Positions 1 through 7,437 of a DNA stretch of 31,793 bases are shown piece by piece. The position numbers and the translations under genes are program-made. Within the stretch, counting starts at the first letter, position 1, and each line of letters starts with the position of its first letter. The notes below the pieces were generated by a model. That model had not been told where the DNA came from. It searched no databases and saw nothing but the letters and a program-made list of their open reading frames with translations. The DNA lies in contig JAEWUD010000040.1 in NCBI GenBank assembly GCA_023397475.1, positions 1 through 31,793 on the forward strand, written 5' to 3'. This DNA is from Bacillota bacterium. GTDB lineage: Bacteria; Bacillota; Clostridia; Saccharofermentanales; Saccharofermentanaceae.

Positions 1-56
1 TGTCCTGCTGGTAACAGGACTACAACACCCGGGGCTTTCGCCTTTCTGTTAGAATG

Positions 57-341
57 TCATTGACAAGTATATCCGGCTATCCATGGACAGGCAACTCCGT
101 CAGCACAGAGATACAGTCCGTCGGCACAAGCATTAAACATATATGCAAGATTTTGATCCATCTCGTTGTTTTCGGCAAGCCCGTTTGATTCCTTCCAAAA
201 CTCTCCTACTTCTTTTCCTACAGATTGGATATATCCCTGTTCTTGCATGTCATAAGGTGACAATGTTTTATCAAAATCATAACAGATGGCTAGTACAGGT
301 TTATCTTCCTTATTTCTTCTCACAAATTCTTTCTTGCTCAT
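57..341 (-). pseudogene. HAD-family phosphatase, N-terminal fragment
   Basis: About 94 residues from an ATG at 341, preceded by AGGGAAAAGT as ribosome binding site. The N-terminal part has the HAD nucleophile motif DFDKTLSP (DxDxT), followed by a segment typical of a roughly 280-residue family of HAD phosphatases found in Bacillota, up to the stretch MDQNLAYM. After that the family sequence stops. It is replaced by a short Cys-containing tail ending GYTCQ at a TGA. All later HAD motifs (Thr/Ser, Lys, acidic pair) are missing, so the product cannot be an active phosphatase. The gene follows hsdS after 10 bp and was probably the next gene of the restriction operon. A longer reading from a TTG at 359 would overlap hsdS. 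I read it as a remnant of a deletion or rearrangement whose left partner lies outside the window. Confidence 0.6.
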
Positions 342-351
342 ACTTTTCCCT

Positions 352-1509
352 TCACTCAAAATATTGTTGCATTAGTGCCTTTTTTAGTGTTTCAAATCTT
401 TCTAAGCTCTCTTGGATTTTAAATTTCGATTTGTCGACTTCTTGGACAAAGCTTGCGAACTGGTTTTGAAGTTCTGTCGGTGGTTTATTAATAGAAATGC
501 TTTTGAGTTTTGTCACATTGATTCCTGCCATTACAGCACCAGAGCTGACCATTTCAATTTGAGATTCGACGGTTGGACTATTGTGTAATTGATACATTAA
601 AAATATCGGGTTAATCTTACAATAATCGGCTCTGATTCTAAGAACATCGGAATGGATGATACCTGATGGGTACTTGTCAGGAAAAAGAGCGCACATACCA
701 ACGTTCCCTTTGCGCGACATCACAACATCACCCGGTATAAGGGAGAATGATTCAAGTTGCTTTGCCTTTTGAGGCGTTAAATAATCAGACGGCTGCTTTG
801 CAAAAGCCGAGTTAATCTGCGGTATTCCCCACAATGCGACCCCAGAAGTTACATATTCTGCCTTGCACAATTGAGTTCCAAAAGGACCACATTTTATATC
901 ATCAGGGGAAGCGCACGCATCTGATAACTTTATAAACGGCCACTTGTGATCATTAATTCCAAGATCACCAAACATCTCTATAAATCTCGCCTTAACAAGC
1001 TCGTCAAGTTTAGCAATCTGCTGTTTGCGAAGAGAAATCAGTTTGTTAACAGAGAAAACTGTTCGTATAATTGTGTCCTGTTGATCGAGACCAGGAAGAG
1101 GTAACGTAATATTTAACAAATCGACAGTTCGCGCTCTGGGCATTTTTGCTCCGGCCACTTTTCCTGAAATGTGGTGAACAAACGACGGTGACCTCAGAAA
1201 GCAGGCTAGATACTCTCTTCTTGCTCTCTTTGGATCCGGTTTCATTGCCAACATTTCGGATGTTGCGAATCCTTCTCTGTCAGGAACGACAACCTTGTTT
1301 AGATATGGTCTTAGTTTCGAATAAAGTACATTACTGGTATCAAACTGACATGTTGATGTGCCGATTTTAATCGGAGAAATGTATTGATATTCGATGATTT
1401 CACCTGTCTCAGATTCGACCATATCTAGATTCAGGAGCCATACCTTTTCTGATCCTTGATTTACTTTCCCTTGTTGTATAGGGGCAATGTCTCCCAATCT
1501 CACCTTCAC
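352..1509 (-). CDS. hsdS: Type I restriction-modification specificity subunit HsdS
   Basis: A 385-residue DNA-sequence specificity subunit. It should bind the two half-sites of the type I recognition sequence and dock HsdM. The layout is classical. A first target-recognition domain spans about residues 1-145. A helical spacer follows around 150-180 (RKQQIAKLDELVKARF). A second target-recognition domain spans about 190-340. A distal helical repeat ends the protein (QNQFASFVQEVDKSKF). The start is GTG and overlaps the hsdM stop as GTGA, so translation is probably coupled. The length is normal and I see no break. HsdS target domains diverge quickly, so the recognised DNA site cannot be predicted. 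With HsdM alone it would form a methyltransferase; HsdR would be needed for cutting and is not in this window. Confidence 0.93.
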   Translation of the reverse strand: MKVRLGDIAPIQQGKVNQGSEKVWLLNLDMVESETGEIIEYQYISPIKIGTSTCQFDTSNVLYSKLRPYLNKVVVPDREGFATSEMLAMKPDPKRARREYLACFLRSPSFVHHISGKVAGAKMPRARTVDLLNITLPLPGLDQQDTIIRTVFSVNKLISLRKQQIAKLDELVKARFIEMFGDLGINDHKWPFIKLSDACASPDDIKCGPFGTQLCKAEYVTSGVALWGIPQINSAFAKQPSDYLTPQKAKQLESFSLIPGDVVMSRKGNVGMCALFPDKYPSGIIHSDVLRIRADYCKINPIFLMYQLHNSPTVESQIEMVSSGAVMAGINVTKLKSISINKPPTELQNQFASFVQEVDKSKFKIQESLERFETLKKALMQQYFE

Positions 1510-3005
1510 AGCATCCCCTCCAATTCCGCCAAACCCTTTGCGATCTCCTTTTCGAGTTCGTTAAGCTCAGCTAGTATCTCCTTGGTTGAGGGATATTCTA
1601 CGGCCTGATACTCGGTCTTTTTGTACTTGTTGAGGGACAGATCGTAATTGTTCTCGACGATCTCGCTTTTCGGGACGAAGAAGGACTTCTCCGTGCGGGC
1701 GCGGTCTTTCTCTTCATCGAGTTTGTGGAAGCGAGCGACGATATCGGAAATATCATTCTTATCCGGTGTAGGCGTGCGCTTGTCGTCGAGGGTCATCCCG
1801 TCGGCGGTCATGTCATAGAACCATACGTTATCCGTACCGCCGTGACCTGTCTTTGTGAAGATCAAAATCCCGGTGGAGACGCCGGCGTAGGGCTTGAATA
1901 CGCCGGACGGCATGGAGATGACGGCTTCAAGGCGGTTGTCCTCGATCAGTGCCTTGCGAATGGCCTGGTGCGCCGTCGAAGATCCGAAGAGAACACCATC
2001 CGGTACGATGCAGGCGCAGCGTCCGCCGATCTTTAGCATACGTAGGAAGAGCGCCAGGAATAGAAGTTCTGTCTTCTTGGTCTTACAAATCTTAAGAAGA
2101 TCCGCGGACACGATATCCGAGTCCAGACTTCCCTTGAAGGGAGGATTGGCGAGGATTAGTGAGTACTTCTCCCGATCCGGATTCTGGTCCGAGAGGCTGT
2201 CCCGGTACTCGATGAAGGGGTTATCGACACCGTGGGTCATCATGTTCATGGCGCCAATGCGAAGCATGGTGCGATCCATGTCATAGCCGTGGAACATGTG
2301 ATTCATGTAGTGGTCTCGCTTCTGTCGGTTGAAGAAGATCGCTTCCTTGTAGTTCTGCTTGAGATACTCCCCGGCGGAGACGAGGAAGCCGGAAGTTCCG
2401 CAGGCCGGATCACAAATCACGTCGTCCGGGCGAGGGGCGAGGAGCTCGACGATCATCCGGATGATGTGGCGAGGGGTTCGGAACTGACCGTTCATTCCAG
2501 ATGTTGAGATCTTGGACAAGAGATACTCGTAGACGTCACCGCGGACATCCGATTCCTTGAGCGCGGCCATCTGCTTGTAGATCTCGTCGAGCGCGTCTAC
2601 GATTTTGGAGAGCAGAAGCGGGGTCGGGATCTTGAAGATCGCATCGTCCATGTATTTGGAATAGGCGCTCTCTTTATTGCCGTGAAGATTTTTAATGAAA
2701 GGGAACACCCATTCCTGCAGAACAGAGTACATTTTTCCCGCGGGATAATCATGAAAGACGGACCATTTGAGCTGGCTACCGTCCGTCTTACGATCGCCGA
2801 TCTCGACTTCCATCGCAAAGATACTCTCATAGGAAAGCCCCAGCATCGCACTCTCTTTAGCACGCAGATTGTCGATATCATCCAGATCCCGGATGAACAT
2901 CAGGTAGGTCATCTGCTCGACGACATCCAGTGGATTCGTAAGTCCCCCGGTCCAGAACATCTGCCAGAGACCGTCAATTTTGTTCTTCAGTTCGCCTGTA
3001 ATCAT
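1506..3005 (-). CDS. hsdM: Type I restriction-modification methyltransferase subunit HsdM
   Basis: A 499-residue N6-adenine DNA methyltransferase subunit. An N-terminal helical HsdM domain (GELKNKIDGLWQMFW) precedes the SAM-dependent catalytic domain. The SAM-binding motif DPACGTSGF lies near residues 199-207 and the catalytic NPPF motif near 287-290. A C-terminal helical tail contacts HsdS. I chose ATG at 3005 because it sits directly after the fic TGA (3009-3007) and has GAGAGAGGG as ribosome binding site. A 23-residue upstream extension is possible in frame but overlaps fic. The 3' end overlaps hsdS by 4 bases. It modifies host DNA as HsdM2S1 and would be part of the restriction complex if hsdR exists elsewhere. 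The assignment is secure from the two methylase motifs. Confidence 0.95.
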   Translation of the reverse strand: MITGELKNKIDGLWQMFWTGGLTNPLDVVEQMTYLMFIRDLDDIDNLRAKESAMLGLSYESIFAMEVEIGDRKTDGSQLKWSVFHDYPAGKMYSVLQEWVFPFIKNLHGNKESAYSKYMDDAIFKIPTPLLLSKIVDALDEIYKQMAALKESDVRGDVYEYLLSKISTSGMNGQFRTPRHIIRMIVELLAPRPDDVICDPACGTSGFLVSAGEYLKQNYKEAIFFNRQKRDHYMNHMFHGYDMDRTMLRIGAMNMMTHGVDNPFIEYRDSLSDQNPDREKYSLILANPPFKGSLDSDIVSADLLKICKTKKTELLFLALFLRMLKIGGRCACIVPDGVLFGSSTAHQAIRKALIEDNRLEAVISMPSGVFKPYAGVSTGILIFTKTGHGGTDNVWFYDMTADGMTLDDKRTPTPDKNDISDIVARFHKLDEEKDRARTEKSFFVPKSEIVENNYDLSLNKYKKTEYQAVEYPSTKEILAELNELEKEIAKGLAELEGML

Positions 3006-3006
3006 G

Positions 3007-4065
3007 TCAATCCCTCTCTCTGTTCCATGTATATTCGGTGTAACGGCCACCGCCGAGTTTGATAATATCACCACTACCTATAAGATCGGTCAATGTTCGC
3101 TGTACAGTAACCTGACTGATGTCCGGACACTTCTTGATGATTTCCGCCTTCGTGATCGTTCCCATAGTTCCCTTGATCAGCTCTCGGATACGGTCAGGCT
3201 TAGACATCTCCTTGGTGGCCAATACCTGGACGCGTGTGGAGAAGTCCCGATACGCAGCAACAACCACACTCAGCAGGTAGCGAACAAAGGGCAAATAATC
3301 ATTCTTCTCTTCATGCCATCCCTCCGAACTCTGTTGCAGCGTCTCGTAGTAGGTCTCCTTGGATAACTCGATTGCCTTCTCGATACTGATATACTTCCCG
3401 ACGATGTAGCCGGAACGATAGAGTAGCAGCAATGTAACAAGTCGGCTCATTCGTCCGTTTCCATCGTTGAACGGATGAATGCAGAGGAAATTCAGAATGA
3501 AGATCGGGATGAGTAGCAGGGGATCATACTCGGGATATTTGCTCATGTCGTTGAACGCAGAACAAGCTCGATCCATCACTTCCGGAGTCTCCCATGCGGA
3601 TACGGGGCGAAACCGGACATATGCATTGCCCTCTGCGTCGACTTCCTCAATTACGTTATCGGAACTCTTATAGCTTCCGCCGATACTTTTGCCGCTGAAT
3701 TTATAGAGATCCCGATGAAGCTGGAGAAACATCGAGGGAATCGGAGGGATGTAATCATGATTCTCATGTATGGTGGCAAGCACATCCCTGTATCCGGCGA
3801 TCTCTTCTTCATTTCTGTTTCTGGGCACCGTCTTATCCTGAACGATCTTCTTCAGTCGATCACCGGAAGTAAAGATACCCTCGATCTTGTTGGACGCCTC
3901 TGTGCTCTGGATCCTCGCGATCTCCACAAGCTGAGTCAAGGTGTCACTTCTTGATTCGATGAATAGGGCTTGTTCCCCCTTATATTCATGAATCTGCGTC
4001 AGAAGCGCGACCATCTCAGGAGTCAGCAAGTCTTTGTATATTCTCTTATATGGAAACTCCCTCAT
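3007..4065 (-). CDS. Fic-domain AMP-transferase with C-terminal winged helix, first gene of the hsd operon
   Basis: A 352-residue Fic protein. The Fic active-site loop HPFNDGNGRMSR (about residues 197-208) is complete, including catalytic His. Near residue 58 the motif SNKIEG fits the inhibitory helix pattern [S/T]xxxE[G/N] on the N-terminal side, as in class II Fic enzymes such as the Shewanella SoFic type. The last 60 or so residues look like a winged helix (KAEIIKKCPDISQVTVQRTL). Such enzymes AMPylate themselves or other proteins and are kept off by the inhibitory Glu. I place the start at ATG 4065, with AGAAGG nine bases upstream. An upstream ATG at 4140 overlaps the promoter -35/-10 region and would precede the transcription start. 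The stop is one base from the hsdM start. The operator array upstream suggests that the winged helix represses this operon. Confidence 0.88.
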   Translation of the reverse strand: MREFPYKRIYKDLLTPEMVALLTQIHEYKGEQALFIESRSDTLTQLVEIARIQSTEASNKIEGIFTSGDRLKKIVQDKTVPRNRNEEEIAGYRDVLATIHENHDYIPPIPSMFLQLHRDLYKFSGKSIGGSYKSSDNVIEEVDAEGNAYVRFRPVSAWETPEVMDRACSAFNDMSKYPEYDPLLLIPIFILNFLCIHPFNDGNGRMSRLVTLLLLYRSGYIVGKYISIEKAIELSKETYYETLQQSSEGWHEEKNDYLPFVRYLLSVVVAAYRDFSTRVQVLATKEMSKPDRIRELIKGTMGTITKAEIIKKCPDISQVTVQRTLTDLIGSGDIIKLGGGRYTEYTWNRERD

Positions 4066-4082
4066 CTTGATCATCCTTCTCA

Positions 4083-4206
4083 TCAATTTGCTCATTTGTC
4101 TCGAAATGATGTAATTGAATTCTACATCCAATTTGATCATGGGTCAAGTTCAATTTGTTCATTTCCCATGTAATGATCAAATTGAACTGTTAAATGATGC
4201 AATTGA
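4083..4206 (-). promoter_or_regulatory. Array of six 15-bp operator-like motifs upstream of fic
   Basis: The motif TCAATTTGnTCATTT occurs in direct sense (+ strand) at 4083-4097, 4128-4142 and 4150-4164. It occurs in reverse complement at 4104-4118, 4171-4185 and 4192-4206. Copies differ from the consensus at zero to a few positions. Start-to-start distances are 21, 24, 22, 21 and 21 bp, close to two helical turns, so all sites face roughly the same side of the DNA. The second direct copy lies in the spacer of the fic promoter and others flank it. This is what a cooperative repressor site looks like. The winged-helix Fic protein encoded just downstream is the obvious candidate binder (inference). 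Confidence 0.8.
4119..4147 (-). promoter_or_regulatory. Sigma-A-type promoter of the fic-hsdM-hsdS operon
   Basis: On the minus strand the -35 box TTGACC (4147-4142) and the -10 box TAGAAT (4124-4119) are separated by exactly 17 bp, each with one mismatch to consensus. Transcription would start near 4112, leaving a leader of about 47 bases before the fic ATG at 4065. This rules out the longer fic reading from 4140. Confidence 0.75.
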
Positions 4207-4267
4207 GATCTCTTCCCTCCGTGACAATCCCGTGCGATCCCCCGCAGTATAATCCCCTATCCGTGTC

Positions 4268-4777
4268 TTATTCCTTAACCGCACCCTTCCCCCTCGCCAA
4301 GCCTCGCTGTGCCGCCTTCGCAAATCGCGGCCGGTTGTATCGCTGTGCGAGAATACAGGGCGCGTTTGCGATGATCGCGTAGAAGATCATGATGACGCCG
4401 ACCCAGGCCGGGTTCCAGAGGAAGAAGAGGATAGCGGGAAGCATCGCCAGATAGTGCGTCAGCTCCGCCCGCCGGGACTCCAGGACAAACCGCTCGAAAT
4501 ATCCCGCGTCAGTGTCCGCGAGCCGATTTTTCGCGAAGCCCTGTTTCAGGATTGCCGCGCCGTCCGGGAGCTTCTCTTTCCACGATTTGACGCGGAAGAT
4601 CTCGTCCCAAATCTTACCGGACTTCTCCCATTTTCGCGTACGATACAGCCAGTTATCTTTCGCGAAAAATCGATCGGGCAGCTTCAGCGTGAACAACGCC
4701 GCCGCCATATGGAAGATGAACCAGGCGATGAAATCAATAATGACCGTCCAGAGAAGGGGGATTTCGATGATGCGCAT
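4268..4777 (-). CDS. crtO: Glycosyl-4,4'-diaponeurosporenoate acyltransferase
   Basis: A 169-residue membrane protein closely resembling CrtO of Staphylococcus (about 165 residues). Shared landmarks are the early LPDRFF, the W-K/KIW region followed by a WKEKLPDG segment, a central ERF...ESRRAELTHY block, LPAILFF, and IFYAIIANAP with QRYNRPR near the C-terminus. Two or more hydrophobic segments place it in the membrane. In the staphyloxanthin pathway this enzyme attaches a fatty acyl chain to the sugar of the glucosylated C30 carotenoid, the final step. The start is ATG 4777 with GGAGGAAGG eight bases upstream, 14 bp after the crtQ stop. Longer readings from 5128 only cover the crtQ gene in another frame. 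It is the last gene of the crt operon. I see no convincing terminator before the fic promoter. Confidence 0.9.
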   Translation of the reverse strand: MRIIEIPLLWTVIIDFIAWFIFHMAAALFTLKLPDRFFAKDNWLYRTRKWEKSGKIWDEIFRVKSWKEKLPDGAAILKQGFAKNRLADTDAGYFERFVLESRRAELTHYLAMLPAILFFLWNPAWVGVIMIFYAIIANAPCILAQRYNRPRFAKAAQRGLARGKGAVKE

Positions 4778-4791
4778 GATGCCTTCCTCCG

Positions 4792-5964
4792 TTATACCTT
4801 GATATTCCGGCCGCGCCAGCGAACCGTGTGAAGGACCTTGGTCATGAAGAGGGACCACAGGAACAGGACCGTGAAGAAGAGATGTTGCAGCGGGTAGAGA
4901 ATCAGAAGCAGAAGGTTGAAGTTGCCCGTTCGCCGGGCCTGGAAGATCAGCTGTAGCATGTAGACAAGTGTCGCCAGTACGGCGATCGCAATCCAGACCG
5001 GCGATCCGTCCAGAATGGTCTTCACAAGGAGCGCCACCGTCGAGAATCCTCCGCTGATCCACGCGATGATCATCGTGAAGACAAACGGATGTGTCGAAGA
5101 AGACGCCGTGCCGAAGCTCTTGGTCCAACCCTCGAAAAGCGACCGGAAACCCTCCGGATACATGCGGAAGCTGATCAGGTCGCGTCCGCTCATGCCGACA
5201 GTCTTATAGCCGTGGTTCTGAAACAACACGCCCAGGGCGAGATCATCCATCACCGCGCCGCCTACGGCCTGATGTCCTCCGACGGTAAAGTACTCCTGCC
5301 GGCTGAGTAGGATACAGGGCCCGAAGGAACCCGCGCTGGTAAATCTTCGACCCCAAGGTGTGAAGGCGTTCATTCCGGCGATGACAATAATATTGAAGAT
5401 CGCCGAGAAGCTCTCGTAGAGTTTCTTTGTCCGATGATAGGGCTGCAGCGATAGGACTCCGCTCCCGTTCATTGCCCGGTAGGATTCCGTCAGGCGACGA
5501 AGGCTGTCCGGCTTCTCCAGCACCGTATCCGCATCCAGAAATAACAGCCAGTCCCCGCCGGCCGCCCGGGCACCTGTCCAGCAGGCAAAGGACTTGCCGA
5601 TCCAGCTGTCCTCCAGCCGTTCGGTCGCGATGACCCTCGCACCCGCGGCCGCGGCGAGCTCCGCCGTCCGGTCCGTGGACTGGTCGTCGACGACAATCAG
5701 TTCATAGTCGATTCCCTCCTGCAGGGACAGAGAGGTAAGAAGATTGGGAAGCCTCTCCTGTTCGTTGCGCGCCGGGATGATGATGCTGAGTTTCATAGCA
5801 GACAGATCGCCCGCAGACTTCTCCCGCGTGGTTCCTCTTGCGGACAGATCGCCACCCGACAGAACTTTTCTCGATCCCATGGCGGGCGTCGGCAGCTTCC
5901 ACAGCATGAGAAACCCCGAGAGAACTGCGAGGATAATCACGACTAGACTGAATCCGTACAACAT
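4792..5964 (-). CDS. crtQ: 4,4'-diaponeurosporenoate glycosyltransferase, GT2 family
   Basis: A 390-residue family 2 glycosyltransferase with an N-terminal membrane helix, a cytoplasmic catalytic domain and about three C-terminal membrane helices, the layout of CrtQ. The catalytic domain shows SIIIPARNE, IVVDDQSTD, SWIGKSFACWTGA and LLFLDADT (the metal-binding DxD), with MDDLALG and a W-K region later. It should transfer glucose to the carboxyl group of the C30 carotenoid acid. A linker between the first helix and the catalytic domain (residues about 28-56) is longer than usual and contains two GDLSA repeats, GGDLSARG and AGDLSAMK, which arise from an 11-bp direct repeat 42 bp apart. The start is ATG 5964, with GAGGTG seven bases upstream. 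aldH ends 22 bp upstream and crtO begins 14 bp downstream. Confidence 0.9.
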   Translation of the reverse strand: MLYGFSLVVIILAVLSGFLMLWKLPTPAMGSRKVLSGGDLSARGTTREKSAGDLSAMKLSIIIPARNEQERLPNLLTSLSLQEGIDYELIVVDDQSTDRTAELAAAAGARVIATERLEDSWIGKSFACWTGARAAGGDWLLFLDADTVLEKPDSLRRLTESYRAMNGSGVLSLQPYHRTKKLYESFSAIFNIIVIAGMNAFTPWGRRFTSAGSFGPCILLSRQEYFTVGGHQAVGGAVMDDLALGVLFQNHGYKTVGMSGRDLISFRMYPEGFRSLFEGWTKSFGTASSSTHPFVFTMIIAWISGGFSTVALLVKTILDGSPVWIAIAVLATLVYMLQLIFQARRTGNFNLLLLILYPLQHLFFTVLFLWSLFMTKVLHTVRWRGRNIKV

Positions 5965-5986
5965 GCTACTTCACCTCGTTCACAAG

Positions 5987-7420
5987 TCATCGCATGAAAC
6001 GGCGAAGACGGCGAATCCACTTCAGATGTTTCTCGTTATAGGGCGGGTACTTAACTGCCGGATCGAAGAATCGGGGTGTCCGGTACACGACCTTCTCCCA
6101 GGTGAACGCGTCAAACGAGGCGACGCCGTGATAGCGTCCGTATCCGCTCGCGCCGACACCGCCGAAAGGCAGCTGTGCCTTGCCCGCGTGTCCCATCACC
6201 GTGTTCCGGCAGATCGCGCCGCACCGCAGCTCGTCGACAAGCTCCTGCCACAAAGCTTCGTCCTCGCAGAAGACATACGCCGCCAGAGGCTCCGGCCGCA
6301 CAGCTAGCTTACGAAGGAGATCGTCTCTGTCGAACCAGGTCAGAATCGGCAAGATCGGGCCAAAGATCTCTTCCTTCATCAGAGGAGATTCCGGATCCGG
6401 GTCGACCATGATCGTGGGCTCGAGGTAGCGTGTCCCGGGACGATTTCGCCCTCCGTGAGCAACGCGGCCGTTCGCTAACATCGCAGTAAGTCGTGCAAAA
6501 TGCCGGTCATGGATAATGCGCCCGTAGTCTCGACTCTTCTCCGGATCATTGCCGTACAAGGCGTCGATCTGCTTCTTCATTTCCTCAACCAATGGCTCCC
6601 GTGCCGATTCCTCGACCCAGACATGGTCGGCGGTTATGCAGGTCTGTCCGGCGTTGAAGAACTTGCCCCAGACAATTCTTCGCGCGGTTACCGCTGTCAC
6701 ACTTTTCGCGTCGACGATACAGGGGCACTTCCCACCGAGCTCCAGAATCGAAGGGATTCGCAGCTCTGCCGCCCGCGCGGCCACAAGCGCGCCGACGCGT
6801 TCGCTGCCGGTGAAGAAGATGAAGTCCCAGTCCTGCCGGAGAAGCGCCGAAGAGACCTCCGCGTCGCCCTCGACAATGACCAGTTCTTCCTCGCGAAAAA
6901 ACTCCCTCGCCAGTTCGGCGATCAGTCCGGAGGTCGCGGGTGACAGTTCCGACGGCTTGAGAAAACATCCGTTCCCCGCAATCAACGCTCCGGCTAGAGG
7001 CAGTAGCGCGAGCTGTAACGGATAGTTCCAGGGGCTCAGGATCAAGACGGACCCATAGGGTCTTTTGCTGACGCGGGCCAAATTCCCGGGACCCGTCCGG
7101 ATTCTGCGATCGCGCAGGAAGCGCCGTTGTTTTCGCAAGAGAAGGTCAATCTCGTTCAGGGTAACCGCAATCTCGGAAGTCAGAGATTCGGTCGCGGGCT
7201 TCCCCAGATCCTCGCGAAGTGCCGTAAGAAATCGCGACTCATTCTCCGTGATCATGCGTCGAAGTCGAAGCAGTGCCGATCGTCCCCGCTCCCGGCGAGT
7301 CGCAGCGTTCGCCGCAACCGCCTTCTGACGACGGATTACGTCCTCCCAGTGCGCCTCGCGCGACAGGGGCAGATTTGCCTTGTCTATTACGGGATTCTCA
7401 TCACGGACGACGTCGCTCAC
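5987..7420 (-). CDS. aldH: Aldehyde dehydrogenase of carotenoid synthesis (diaponeurosporen-aldehyde dehydrogenase)
   Basis: A 477-residue NAD(P)-dependent aldehyde dehydrogenase. It has PWNYP near residue 130, FTGSERVG for cofactor binding, the general base in LELGGK (about Glu227), and the catalytic Cys in GQTC (about Cys261). It ends in a hydrophobic/basic tail, as in the membrane-associated class 3-like enzymes. Between crtP and crtQ it is best read as the enzyme that oxidises the terminal carotenoid aldehyde to the acid that CrtQ glycosylates. I start it at GTG 7420, with GGAGG eight bases upstream and 17 bp after the crtP stop. Readings from further upstream (to 7663) merely shadow the crtP 3' end. 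In Staphylococcus the aldH gene lies away from crtOPQMN; here it is inside the operon. The family is certain and the substrate is inferred from context. Confidence 0.85.
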   Translation of the reverse strand: MSDVVRDENPVIDKANLPLSREAHWEDVIRRQKAVAANAATRRERGRSALLRLRRMITENESRFLTALREDLGKPATESLTSEIAVTLNEIDLLLRKQRRFLRDRRIRTGPGNLARVSKRPYGSVLILSPWNYPLQLALLPLAGALIAGNGCFLKPSELSPATSGLIAELAREFFREEELVIVEGDAEVSSALLRQDWDFIFFTGSERVGALVAARAAELRIPSILELGGKCPCIVDAKSVTAVTARRIVWGKFFNAGQTCITADHVWVEESAREPLVEEMKKQIDALYGNDPEKSRDYGRIIHDRHFARLTAMLANGRVAHGGRNRPGTRYLEPTIMVDPDPESPLMKEEIFGPILPILTWFDRDDLLRKLAVRPEPLAAYVFCEDEALWQELVDELRCGAICRNTVMGHAGKAQLPFGGVGASGYGRYHGVASFDAFTWEKVVYRTPRFFDPAVKYPPYNEKHLKWIRRLRRFMR

Positions 7421-7437
7421 AAGACACTCCTCCGGGG

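Noticed and set aside
4066..4140. 25-residue N-terminal extension of the Fic protein
   Set aside because: Its start codon overlaps the promoter and it would be upstream of the predicted transcription start; the operator motifs lie in this stretch.
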